Positions 23,501 through 33,504 of a DNA stretch of 64,000 nucleotides are shown here, in pieces. The notes beneath the pieces were generated by a model, which saw only the letters and a program-made list of their open reading frames with translations, was not told the origin of the DNA and ran no database searches. Source of the stretch: Mesaphorura yosii (lineage: Eukaryota; Arthropoda; Collembola; Poduromorpha; Tullbergiidae); NCBI GenBank assembly GCA_009869945.1, contig WIXG01000347.1:1-64000 (forward strand), read 5' to 3'. Each line of letters begins with the position of its first letter. Within the stretch, counting starts at the first letter, position 1. The position numbers were made by a program, and so were the translations under genes.

Positions 23501-26500
23501 TGGAGCAGCAAATGAAGGAAGTATTTTCATCCAGCCGTAATGAATTGGCCATAAAAGTCAGGTACTAAAACTAAGGAGAAGCTTGTCTTCATTTTTTCAC
23601 AAATTTTCGTTGCACTTGTTTCTTGAAACCGACCCTGCAATTTCGTAACACGCGAAAAGCAAAAAGTGTAATAAGATTCAGCCCATCAAACTGCGGATTG
23701 GACCCAGAGGCATTTCGTTAGCTGTCTCCCCGTCGCGTCTGGCGTCTTGGCCTTCTTCGCGCTGTGTTTTCTTCATTTTCACTAAATTTAAATTTTAGGA
23801 AACTGTAAAAAGTCATGGTCCATATAATTACAAAAACTGAACTTGTAATGAGTCATTTGCAGCGTAACGCGTAGCACAGGAGCGATGCGGCGGAGGAATG
23901 GCAGCCCGAACGAATTAAAAGTTTAACAAGATTTACTGCTTGTGTCTTCTGTATTTTTTTAATTTGAATTTTTTTATTGTTTTTCATTTCGAAGTTCCCT
24001 CATACAACAAGAAATCATCGTCATCAATGAGAAAATGGTTGCATTTTTTCCGAATGGATTCCTCACGATTTTACTGCTTTTCTTCTGCGAATTTGATCAG
24101 TTTTCACTTTTGCCATCTGTTTTTGAATATTTCTCACCCAATTTGCCTGTGTAGATCAGCATTTAAAGATGGAAACAAGGTTGCACTAAGCATTATGCCC
24201 GACCACGTCCATCCAAAACCAGAATTCAATTTTATCAGAATCTATTAGTAATTGCTTTTGTTTCTCTCGCACTGATCCTGATTCCCGTCCACCTTTCCAT
24301 TCACGGGTGCATTTTTATTTTTTGCTCATTATCTTTGAAAATGTGCTGACGTGTTACTCGTCCTTCATCTCAGCCAGTAGCCGTAATCGTAATCTTACAA
24401 GTTCCCGAGTGGCTCCTCACTTCCTTTTTCAAGCGTCTGCCGCTGCCCATCATCAGAATCATCGCGTGATAAAACCGAAATAGATTACAACAAAATTGAT
24501 AGTTTACAAGTTAATGCACTTGTGCTTTGCCAGGCTGGTCAAACCAAGCCAGACGTTGATGCTGGAATGACTTTCACGGGTTCAATGAAGTATGTCAAAT
24601 GAGAGGAGCCATAAACTTCATTATCATCCGAATTCAAATTCAAACACCTTCAGACTGAGACTGGGGCAAGCAGAGAAGGGAAGAGAAGCGAAAGCGACCA
24701 AAACTCATTCTTATGGTACATGTCATGAGAGAAAAATGCAGGCAAGGGTTCACATCACAACGTGTCTTTCCAATTTTCTCAGCTCCTCATTCCAAGACGC
24801 ACTCGTTCATTGTCTAATCTAACCTTAACTTCAGCATTGAAAAATGAGCAGCAATTTATAAAACAAAAAACACGACACAGTGGTTACATTTTTTCCGTTT
24901 TTTTCAGCCCTGACTTCGTGTCGCTACATATTTTTTATAATAAAGCATCAACCCCGATTTTCCGGTACATTATTTTTCGTATTGCTTTGAGTCGTGCACG
25001 GTGCACAGGCGAAATATGCAAATTTATGCATAACAATAGTAATAGACGCAATAAAAATCAGAGTGTGTAAAAATATATAAACTAAGCATTCCACTGCGAG
25101 AAATACCCTGGGGATTTGTATGCCTTCTGCTACGCTTCTTTCCTCGTTCTGTATTTTCACGTTGAACAATTGAAGTCAACATTCTGCTCCGAAACCAATA
25201 TAAAAATGCGAATTGAATTTTTTCCCGATGCCGAATGCCATTTGAATCGCAGTGAATTGAGAAGGAATTTGTTTGCCATGAAATTGCGCAATTTTTCAAG
25301 TGAACAGTCAAATGAACGTTTACTGACATCAATGCACTCCGAATCGCAATAATAAAATACTGCACCCCATGCAAGTTTCAAGAATGCGACGCGATGAACC
25401 TGCATGGAGTGCAGGACAAAGTCTAAATGCCTGTTGACAACAGCAGCACAAAAGTACAACATATCAACTTAATTATAATTTACGTTCTCTCACATAATTG
25501 TCAAGTCGGACATCGTAAAGCAGGTAGTAATGGCTTGCTGTGACAATTATTAGGAGTATGCATGCATTTTGGGAGGAGGATTGGTTCACAGCGGAGCCGG
25601 ATTGAGAGCTTTTGGCCTCGCATGTCTTGCAAATATAAATGGTAGGTTTGACGATCATTGCAGCATCCACTGAACTTGCATCCAAAAATTCAATGAACTT
25701 GTCAAGAAATGACCATCGGAAAATGTTGAACCAGACATATGACACATTCAAAAGTTCGAATTGACAGCTTAACTAGTCATTCCGCATTGGGCCGAATAAA
25801 TAACACATGATTACGAGGGATAGAGTTTAGGCAGGTAAGGCAAGCATTAATTTATTCAAACATAAATTAAATCCTATTGAGCAAAAACTCTGTTGGATTG
25901 TTCAGGTTATTTCAGGTTCAGGTAAACAAATTTTGCAACAGCAAACGAACCTTTCAGGAGATGGAAGCATAAATCTTAAATTGACAACTTGGACCACCAG
26001 AGGCTCTTTGAATTACGATTACCTTACAATGGCATTGATTGGTGCTGCCTTCTTCAATTAATCATAACTTTCATAAGACAGTATCAATTACTGGTACAGT
26101 GGCGATGAACAAATTACAAGTGCATGCAAAGGGCAATTAAATTCCGATGAAATTTGAAGAACGAATTTGAACGAACGAGGGTTCAGGCCTTTAGAATGTG
26201 GACTAATTTGCGCATCTTGTTATCATGTTAATTAGTGTACGTAATGCTAAATGGCTGCAGTTGCTTGGATTGGAGTGCGAGACGAGACATGTCAGTTTGT
26301 GATAATAAACTCAGGAAGCTGTGCTCAATCTCGAACAGAAGAGTTGAATAATTATTACATTTCAGCGTGTATTAGAATCAGGTTCCCAATTACAAAAATA
26401 CAGGCTCGGTGTGGATTATAATTATTTTCTGCTATTTTGCATTTAATGATATGTGTACGAGTTATTTGTAATAAATCAATGCTCGCTTGCTGTCAGTTGA

Positions 26501-27081
26501 CGTGACCCGACCCAGCTGAAAGAGGAATCAATTCGTATTCTGAAATTGCCTCACAGTGTTACCAAGAATTTATTCAGGCTTCGCGCTTCAAATTGCTGAC
26601 AATTGTTGGCTTCTAAATTGTGGAGGGTTTCCCTTCCCTTTGATAAACTGAAGACCTTCAGATGTTCGATTTAAAACGATGTTCAACAAGGGACAGCGGA
26701 TGGAAAGGCACACTAAGAGAAGGCGAACACAAGCACACACTGAATACGAATGAATTGGTTGTTTACTTTGCGTTCCCTCGTCGTGTCCGATTTATTATTC
26801 CGCAACTGACTTTCGCAGTCTACACGGAAGATCAATGTCAATCACTCCTCTTTACCTACACTGTATTAATTTCATCCGTGATTGACACTTGATTGGTTCT
26901 GCTTAAGTGCAGTGCAGCGCAAGCACAATACAAATATTTGATGAGGGACAATATTGCTTCGACGAACATCTCCAAAATTCTTCCTTGACTGGTAACAGTA
27001 AATATCGATCGCCTGCCTCGGACCGAAGCTGCTAAGGAGCATCAAATTCTCAACTCAATCAGCCGAATTGGCGAAAACAAC
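20592..27081. other. Intergenic stretch without supported genes
   Basis: About 6.5 kb with no gene I can support, apart from the shared 12-mer near its left end. The most gene-like piece is a minus-strand frame at 25473-25751. It lacks an early ATG, and from an internal Met encodes a Cys-containing stretch, a Ser-rich stretch and a hydrophobic end, vaguely like a GPI-anchored tail; I do not call it. A minus-strand frame at 21227-21463 and a plus-strand frame at 22345-22719 look like chance openings. Confidence 0.5.
20797..20808 (-). promoter_or_regulatory. 12-mer shared upstream of both IR genes (copy 2)
   Basis: This is the second copy of ATTTATGTCACA on the minus strand, 206 nt upstream of the ATG at 20591. 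Sequence on either side differs from the first copy, so this is a short conserved island and not a long duplicated promoter. It could be a binding site shared by co-regulated receptors or a chance match. Confidence 0.35.
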
Positions 27082-27087
27082 GTATGA

Positions 27088-27093
27088 TTTATT
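27088..27093 (-). terminator. Polyadenylation signal
   Basis: AATAAA on the minus strand, 78 nt past the stop codon of the secreted-peptide gene at 27171. Orientation and distance fit that gene. Confidence 0.6.
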
Positions 27094-27170
27094 TAGTTCT
27101 GCGAAAATATGACAATTACGAAAGCAGAAAAGTTTCACAAGTCGGAAGTGAAATGAAGAGGTCATCGATG

Positions 27171-27430
27171 TTACTTTCCGAATCCGAAGTGGAAGTGAGG
27201 ATAATGACCTGACCCAGCGTAAACTGGAGTTTTATACACGATCCTTCGCGGTCCGCTACAGGCGATTAATGGTTTTGGAGGAGATTTTCTCAGGAAGAAC
27301 GCGCTGCTCCATTCGGGTACAATCACCAGGGCCAGGAAGGCCACTAGGCACGCACAGATCTGGAACCGGCGCATTTGAGAATTTATCTCAAGTCAAATGA
27401 TTCACAGCTTTGACTTACCAAGAATTTCAT
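27171..27430 (-). CDS. Small secreted peptide precursor
   Basis: A 66-aa precursor is built from two exons. A 12-nt coding exon (27419-27430, MKFL) is joined across a 59-nt intron (27360-27418, GTAAGT...CCAG) to exon 2 (27171-27359). The join makes a textbook signal peptide, MKFLICACLVAFLALVIVP, with cleavage likely after ..WSSA. The mature part is about 42 residues, with Lys/Pro-rich FFLRKSPPKP, one Cys, a dibasic site in SGPRRIVYKTP and an aromatic/His-rich end GHYPHFHFGFGK. C-terminal Gly-Lys is the form processed to an alpha-amide in neuropeptide precursors, so an amidated peptide after the RR site is possible. Without the intron the frame starts MRRFQ, which spoils the signal. TATA and AATAAA flank the gene. 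I do not recognise the family; an antimicrobial or cuticle-associated peptide is the alternative. Confidence 0.75.
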
Positions 27431-27530
27431 GACTTTGCTGAAATTTTCAGATGACACTTGATGTTTAAGGCACTTCACTTCTCGACAACACAAAAGTGCT
27501 TGTGACAGTTCCTTCTTAGCATATTCGCGA

Positions 27531-27538
27531 TTTTTATA
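27531..27538 (-). promoter_or_regulatory. TATA box of the secreted-peptide gene
   Basis: TATAAAAA on the minus strand, about 100 nt upstream of the ATG at 27430. Transcription would start near 27503-27510, giving a leader of about 75-80 nt. Confidence 0.5.
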
Positions 27539-28273
27539 CGAATTCGTCAGGATTCCCCAAAATGAAATCTTCAGTGATTGTAGATGTAGAGCTAGAGCAG
27601 ACCATGGAGACGACCGTCAATTACGCAATATAACCATAAATTCATTCAATTCACTGCTATTGTGAGTCTTCACTGTCGCACTCAACACTTGACGAGGTTT
27701 CCGCTCATTACGAGAAGCAAGCGCTCCAAAACTGGTTTAAACCATTATTCCATTTGAACTACTTTCAATGTGTGCGAAAGCGTGGGCTGAGGTTATCACT
27801 ATCACCATCGATTGTTTGAAATTACGTAAGCAAGCAAATGCTGGCGAGAAGAATGAACCCAAACTCAAAGGAAGAAACACCGAGAGTGGACGCTAAAATT
27901 TTAGCGAACAAAACAAAGTTTTGTGCAGCATGGAAACTCGTTGGGAAGAATGTCATAACTTTCATACTGGCTTCATTGTCTTTGTCGTTGGTTAGTTCGA
28001 GTTCACAATCGAAGCGAATATCCTCTGTTTCTATTTTGTGCCTCGACAGAAAATGACATTGGCCTTGCTGAAACCTTGATTAAGTTTACGGTGGCATTTT
28101 TGGACAACTTCTAATATCTGAAATTATTTTGCTGACGATTCTCGATCATCTCGTTTTCTTCGTACCATATAAATACACTAAAGTTTGCAGTTAGCAGTAG
28201 CTCTTAGGAGGTGTGGTTAATGTATCAAAATATTTATGATAATTACACATCGTCCACTCAGCGAAATTCATAA

Positions 28274-28558
28274 TTACAGCCTGGCGATGCGCATAAGTGT
28301 GCAGTCGACGTCCGAACCACCGCCACAGTAATCTGCAATAATTTTGGAAGAGCTTCCAGGCTTTAAAACAAATCCTTCAGATTTTACGAGTTGGACTTGA
28401 CGTCTTTCGTCTGAGTCTTTCTGACTCTGAGCCGAATCTTGTTTAATGAGATTTGTAATTTCATAACATGGCCATTGTTCATTGCACCGCAGTGCTTCAA
28501 GATGCAATTCGAAGCCACTTCTCAGCTCAGATTGATGAGATTCTTCAACTTCAACCAC
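28274..28558 (-). CDS. Possible terminal exon of a Cys-containing protein
   Basis: A 94-codon minus-strand frame without an ATG near its start ends in ...DCTLMRIARL and a stop at 28274. It carries spaced cysteines (RCNEQWPCYE and DYCGGGSDVDC), and the frame extends about five codons further upstream with another Cys before a stop, which looks like the last exon of a small secreted protein. An AG at the end of CTGCAAG just upstream could be the acceptor but lacks a pyrimidine tract, and I found no first exon. It may equally be a chance frame. Nothing identifies a family. Confidence 0.25.
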   Translation of the reverse strand: MVEVEESHQSELRSGFELHLEALRCNEQWPCYEITNLIKQDSAQSQKDSDERRQVQLVKSEGFVLKPGSSSKIIADYCGGGSDVDCTLMRIARL

Positions 28559-30091
28559 TTTCTTGCAGTAGTTTCACCCTATATTATAATTATCCAGAAC
28601 ATTATCATCTTATTACACGTTTCAGTAAAATAATTTCACTGGCTGTGAACTTGTCGAGCCTTTAACTTTTAATAGTGGCTAATAAGGGATTTACGAAAAT
28701 TGGAATGCATTTCGCCTGAAACTCGTCCGTCCGTCATATTTTAATTTTGAGTGAGTGATTGCAGGTTGTAGAGAAGACGGTAGACGGACAAGGAAGATAG
28801 AAGCTCAAAATTGCATCTCTGAAATGCTGGCAGCCTAGTCATAATTTTTCACGATGCATTGTGATTATGATGCAAGCTGAAGTGTTTCACCTGCTAGTTA
28901 CTATTTATGGGGTAGCCACCTTTCAGAACATTTGATTACAATAACGATTTATGAACGTTACTCAGATATTTTGCAATGAAGCAAATTCATGAAGCTCGTG
29001 CAATTGATTAAGATGGAACTTTCTCAAATGAGACGGTATTTTATTGATTGCCTATCAATTCATCGCATTCTTTTCTTTCGCATGCGACGGGAATTTCCAA
29101 ATGAAAGTGACACAACATGTGTTCTTTCACTCTGTGAATGGATCAATGGATTCAAAAGGAATTTAATCATTCGATTCTTCACATTCTACGCTTTGCAGGC
29201 TGCGCTGCTTAAAATTCAGATGCGGTTTTGTGTCCTGCTGAATTCGAACGTCCACATGAAGCTTAACGGCTTGTCATTAGACAAAAGAACAAATTGAGTT
29301 GATTGGCATCATGAATTACTCATTACAAAATTACAATAGCATTAAACTGCACTCGAACTCAGAATCTGCTGCATTAAATCCTGCACGGTGTTGAGTCAGA
29401 GAAAGAAAGCGTGCGCTCAAAGTTCACGAAAAATTGTGACGCTCTGAAATGAATTCGCAAACATATATGCGAATAAGAATTGACAACCTGTCAAGACCGT
29501 GGCTAAGAATAGTTCAAAATTACAAAGGAGAAATGCCAAGTTAAATAAAGCTTGAGTTCGGCTGGCTTGCTCTTGGTCAGACAGATTTCTCTGCACTTCT
29601 CCGAAATCACTCGGACACATTCATTCAGTTGCAATTACAAATGATGACTGCTGCAAAAATAGCACAGTGAGATGTAGGATAAAGAAATTACTAATTACTT
29701 GGCTTTTAAAATAATTTCCAAGCAGCAGAGTAAGAAAAAGAAGACTCGTGGGCCAAGCCCACTTTTACACTTATGCAAGGGGTTTCCACACATTACAAAC
29801 ACGGGAGATTCGTAAATAATTGAGATTTAATCTGTAACAATCGAAGTGCGCCGGACTCGCTGAAAGGAAGCGTCATTTTAACCAACAGAAGTCACTCGAC
29901 TGCCCAGTACGCGTTCTACTCGTGTTAAAACTTCTTAAAAGGCCCGACGATATGAATCAAGTCGGCACTCGGCACCCTGGTTGGGTCCTGCCGTCCAGCG
30001 TGAAATGCATTTTCAATCTCAACAGGTGTCAGTCAGTCTGATGATGAACTTCTCATTCCTTTAATCAGCGACACTCCAATTCCGCTTCCTC
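28559..30091. other. Intergenic stretch
   Basis: I see no supported gene here. A 102-codon plus-strand frame at 28989-29297 has no recognisable feature. Close to the right end, an ATG at 29952 followed by a short open stretch could be the first exon of the next coding segment. Confidence 0.45.
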
Positions 30092-30502
30092 ATGTGGGAT
30101 GCACTCATTCCTATCGTATTGACGCCGACTATACACCGTACCATTTCCACTTTAAATCTGAGGCGGGTCATTAGGAAGCAAGACCATCAACGTTTGCAAG
30201 AACTGACCCGGTGGGTAAAGACAGTTGGCAACTAGTGCGTAATATTTAGTTTAATATCAATGAGTGGATCAGTGATCCTCCATCCTCCTTCATAATCTTT
30301 AGCAACCAGGGAAGTGATGATACATTACAGACAAGTAGAATGGAAGCTCCAGTGGATTTTGTTTGACATTTACAAGGACGCACCAGATGAATCCACGCAG
30401 ACACAATCAGAATACTTAAGAAATGAATCAGTGGAAGAGAAGAAACTCGGAGCTACAGTCATTATTGACCAAAACCCGCAGCTAACCGTAGTAACTGCTT
30501 GA
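30092..30502 (+). CDS. Unrecognised two-exon coding segment
   Basis: Exon a (30092-30210) and exon b (30310-30502) join through a GTGGGT donor and CAACCAG acceptor (99-nt intron), giving an uninterrupted 103-aa frame that begins MWDALIPIVLTPT and contains a charged, helix-like middle (RRVIRKQDHQRLQELTREV). The join restores frame exactly, and both exons look coding in that frame only. The start is uncertain: the frame is open upstream to a good acceptor (TTTAATCAG, ending at 30068), so an earlier exon may exist, for example from the ATG at 29952. It sits 330 nt upstream of the SNAP gene on the same strand. I do not recognise the protein. Confidence 0.42.
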
Positions 30503-30833
30503 AAATGCACCTAAAATCAAACTTCACTTGAACTGTTTATCAAAAGCATTTGAACCTTGTTTGGAATCAATTTTGCATGTATTTCGGGAGGTTCTAGACT
30601 CCCAGTCTTATAAGGTATTAATTCTTCCAAGTTGGCAACTGTATTGGCCGAAGCCGGTTCATCATCGATTACATTTGCATATCAAAATTACACAGTACAA
30701 AATCTTCAAAAGTTTCAAAAGTTTCAAGTAATTTTGTCACTCCCACGGCCGATGCCGGACGGATTACATTGATTACGCGAAGAGTGTTGGGCGCTGCGAG
30801 CTGAACAGTGACCGGTGACGCTTGAGACGAATC

Positions 30834-32002
30834 ATGGGACGAAGCCGACGAATTAGCTCATACAAGCGAGAATATCACGGACACAAGTCGCAGATCAGGG
30901 ATATTCATCACAGAGCAAGACATTTAACGAATGAGGTAAAATCTGTTGGTAAAGCTGCACCAATGAATGTGGACTGGTGAATTGATTGGCGATCTGACTG
31001 AATGATCCCTTTGTATCATCCCCAGACCGTTGAGAGCACCAGGCGGATAAAGGACCTTGTCAATAAGGTAAGATCCTGCCGCAAATTGTTGCAATGCATA
31101 AATCGATGTAGTTGAGAGTTCTCTTTCGTAATTTCAAGGGTCACAGTGCCGGAATCCTAGTTGCAGCAAAGCTCAGCGCTCAAGAAGGTATTTAGCCAAA
31201 TGTCAAGCACGTGGCACGTTACTTGCTTGACAAATTTTTGATTGATTTCCTTGCCAGAGAAGCTGAATGAATCCGAGTCACATCTAAACTCATTGCACGA
31301 CTCCGTGAAAAGTAGTTACAGGAACTTGAGAAAAATCGAACTTGGTGAGGAGCTAGGAGAAAAGCGTGGCTGGCGGTGGTTTTGCTACGTCTGTTGCAAA
31401 TGCTACAAGTGGTAACTGAATCAACATTAATATGATTTTGTGTTTCAGACGACGAATTTTTGTTAACGTACCATTCGACTTTCAGCAGAAACATTGACGA
31501 GGCCGATCGAAATCACACAAACGGTGGTGTATCGCCTCATCATCCGAATTTTCCGATTCCTAGCCTCAAAACCAAAGTACAAAAATCCTTATCTGCGCTT
31601 AAGTTGCAATATTCCAAAAACATTGGGGAGGGACCTAACGAGGACAGCACCATTCTGGTTAAGTACGTCTACTCCGTGAAAACTTGAAACATTAACTCGT
31701 TTGCACTGGAGGACTGGCATTTTCCCCAGGATAAAAAACGATTCACAGGAAAATTCAATGGAAAAGAATCTGCACGAGGTCACGTCCCTGCATGGGACTT
31801 TGAAAGGTCTTGCGTCCGATCTGGAAACCGGCTTATCGAAGTCCACAAAGCAAATCGACAAATTAAAAGCAAAGGTATCACCAAGAGAGGTTCCATCCAA
31901 AATTACAGTTTAGTGCGCACTTGATCTGTATTTCAGACATTCAGTGTACACTCGAATATGGCCATTGCACAAGACAAGACGATGAAACTGATAAAAAAAT
32001 AG
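30834..32002 (+). CDS. SNAP-25-family Qbc-SNARE
   Basis: This 244-aa SNARE drives vesicle fusion by giving two helices to a four-helix bundle with syntaxin and synaptobrevin. Seven exons: 30834-30935, 31026-31067, 31139-31187, 31258-31411, 31486-31662, 31730-31874, 31937-32002. All junctions are GT-AG, frames join, and an in-frame stop at 30816 precedes the ATG. The Qb helix (about 22-85) has TNETVESTRRIKDLV, matching SNAP-25 ADESLESTRRML, and the zero-layer Gln is kept (LSAQEEKL, Gln63). The linker has the palmitoylation-type cluster FCYVCCKCYKC (Cys107, 110, 111, 113, 116). The Qc helix (about 176-240) has KNDSQENSMEKNL, like SNAP-25 TNDARENEMDENL, but its zero-layer position is Ser213 instead of Gln. 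The linker is longer than in SNAP-25 (usual length about 206-212 aa). SNAP-29 is less likely because of the Cys cluster. Confidence 0.9.
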
Positions 32003-32082
32003 CGTGGACTTACTAGCTACGCCGTGCCTGCGCTGACTTGGTCTCTCAGCATCGGCACTCGTGTATGATTTTATTCCGTGTC

Positions 32083-32088
32083 AATAAA
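32083..32088 (+). terminator. Polyadenylation signal of the SNAP gene
   Basis: AATAAA 81 nt past the TAG at 32000-32002, in the correct orientation and at a normal distance. Confidence 0.6.
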
Positions 32089-32493
32089 TCGATGTCTACT
32101 ATTCAATTTTGCGACGATAATGACTCATTCAACAAATGAATGCAGAGATTATCTCAACCTTCAACCACTTATTGTTCTTAGAGAAATCGTTTCAAGACAT
32201 TGCATATTGCTTACAGGTAGATATTCAGTTTCCAGGAAGGTGTTTCACGATTACATTGTATCGGCTTCGGTGAATTTCCTGAGTGAATCCTGTCAAAATT
32301 ACACTAAATTCTAAAGCAGAAAACTCTCCTGCATATCCCAAGTAGCCAAAGCCAATCGAGACGCCTTTTTACCTGCCATCATTTAAGGAATGAATAGCAA
32401 AAAGTTTGGTTTATAAGAGAGATTTTCTCGGTAAAAGACGCAGGAGCACAATCTTCACGGCACGACATTTGACGCATGTGATGAAACTTTGTT

Positions 32494-32973
32494 CAGTCGC
32501 CACATAGACACTGAAGAGCCCCCGAAGAAGGGTATCGGTTAACCTCCACATGCCAATAAGCTACCAGTTTCTCCGAATGTGGGACTTTCAACCAAACAGC
32601 AGAAGTCAGCATCCGAGCTAGAGCTTTTCTACACGAAAGATGCCAAACTGCAATCAAGCAAGAATGACAAAGTTGCAGGTGGTATAATCAAACTGATAAG
32701 TTTTCCACATTAAAGTAAATTCTCCAATTTTGGCCCAATTTGTATTTGGACGGAATAACGAACGATTCTCAAGTAGATGAAATGGCTAAAAATCTGCAGG
32801 GCTTCATATTGACGACATACAACAAGCATCTAGACCAATAATAATTACTGGAGAAGGTGGCTGATTCTTCATAAATCGGTAATACTTACAATTTCAACAT
32901 TTATGAGTCGCTTCTTCTACCCACAGACCAGCACCGCACGGGAAGCCGCTGTCATAAACCGACAAAGAGCATA
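32494..32973 (+). pseudogene. Broken tandem copy of the SNAP gene (C-terminal half)
   Basis: Fragments parallel the linker and Qc helix of the intact gene just upstream, in the same order. One piece near 32494-32535 (FSRHIDTEEP) matches CRNIDEADR. Another around 32568-32678 (PVSPN..., QKSASELELFYTKDAK) matches the VSP...QKSLSALKLQYSKN linker. A third at 32751-32870 (TNDSQVDEMAKNLQG, then EKVADSS) matches KNDSQENSMEKNL and the end of the Qc helix. The copy is broken: the acceptor before the Qc exon has no AG, about 33 nt are missing inside the Qc helix, and two adjacent in-frame stops follow. A weak match to the last exon follows an acceptor at about 32926. No Qb half was found. A very divergent gene with unusual splicing cannot be fully excluded. 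Confidence 0.65.
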
Positions 32974-33504
32974 AATACATAAAGTGGGCACAAAGAAGAA
33001 CTTCGAAACTTCTGAAGACTGACTAGAGTAAGCAGTTTGGTGGAGCCATTGACTGCTTTGACTATAATCACCAGTTAACCGGCTAAGGAAATTTTATTTA
33101 CAAAATTTGTCCAATTGAAATTCAAAGGCTAGATAAAGGTTGATCGCAGACTCCAGGATTTGGTTTGACTCTGGCGTCAGTTCTCATGCGTACTTTGTGT
33201 ACCATCTGTTATCCCGTGCTTCACACTTCATTCGACGATTTACAGTGCGGGAACGAAGAGTGTTGACTTGACCGAATTCCAAACATTATTGTGTTACCCC
33301 CTTGTACTTCTGCCTACTAGCCTGGCGAGTCGAATCAGCCAATCTATTGAAAGATTGCTGAAAGCTGAATTGCGAAATTAGGATTGTAGATCGAATCAGG
33401 CTATAATTATTACTATCGACCATCCTTATCAGCGTTAGTGCTTCGAATACTTCGAAGTTCGCCGAGCCTGACCTAATCCTGCTGTCTGTCTGCTGCAATT
33501 CACA
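32974..33504 (+). other. Leader/promoter region of the acidic-protein gene
   Basis: No coding evidence. It runs into the ATG at 33505 and probably holds the promoter and 5'UTR. A repeated palindromic CTTCGAA occurs near 33450-33463. No TATA box is obvious. Confidence 0.4.

Noticed and set aside
28167-28200. TATAAATA with GCAGT 28 nt downstream on the plus strand
   Set aside because: A decent core-promoter match, but only 15-20-codon frames follow and the nearest coding-like frame is on the opposite strand.
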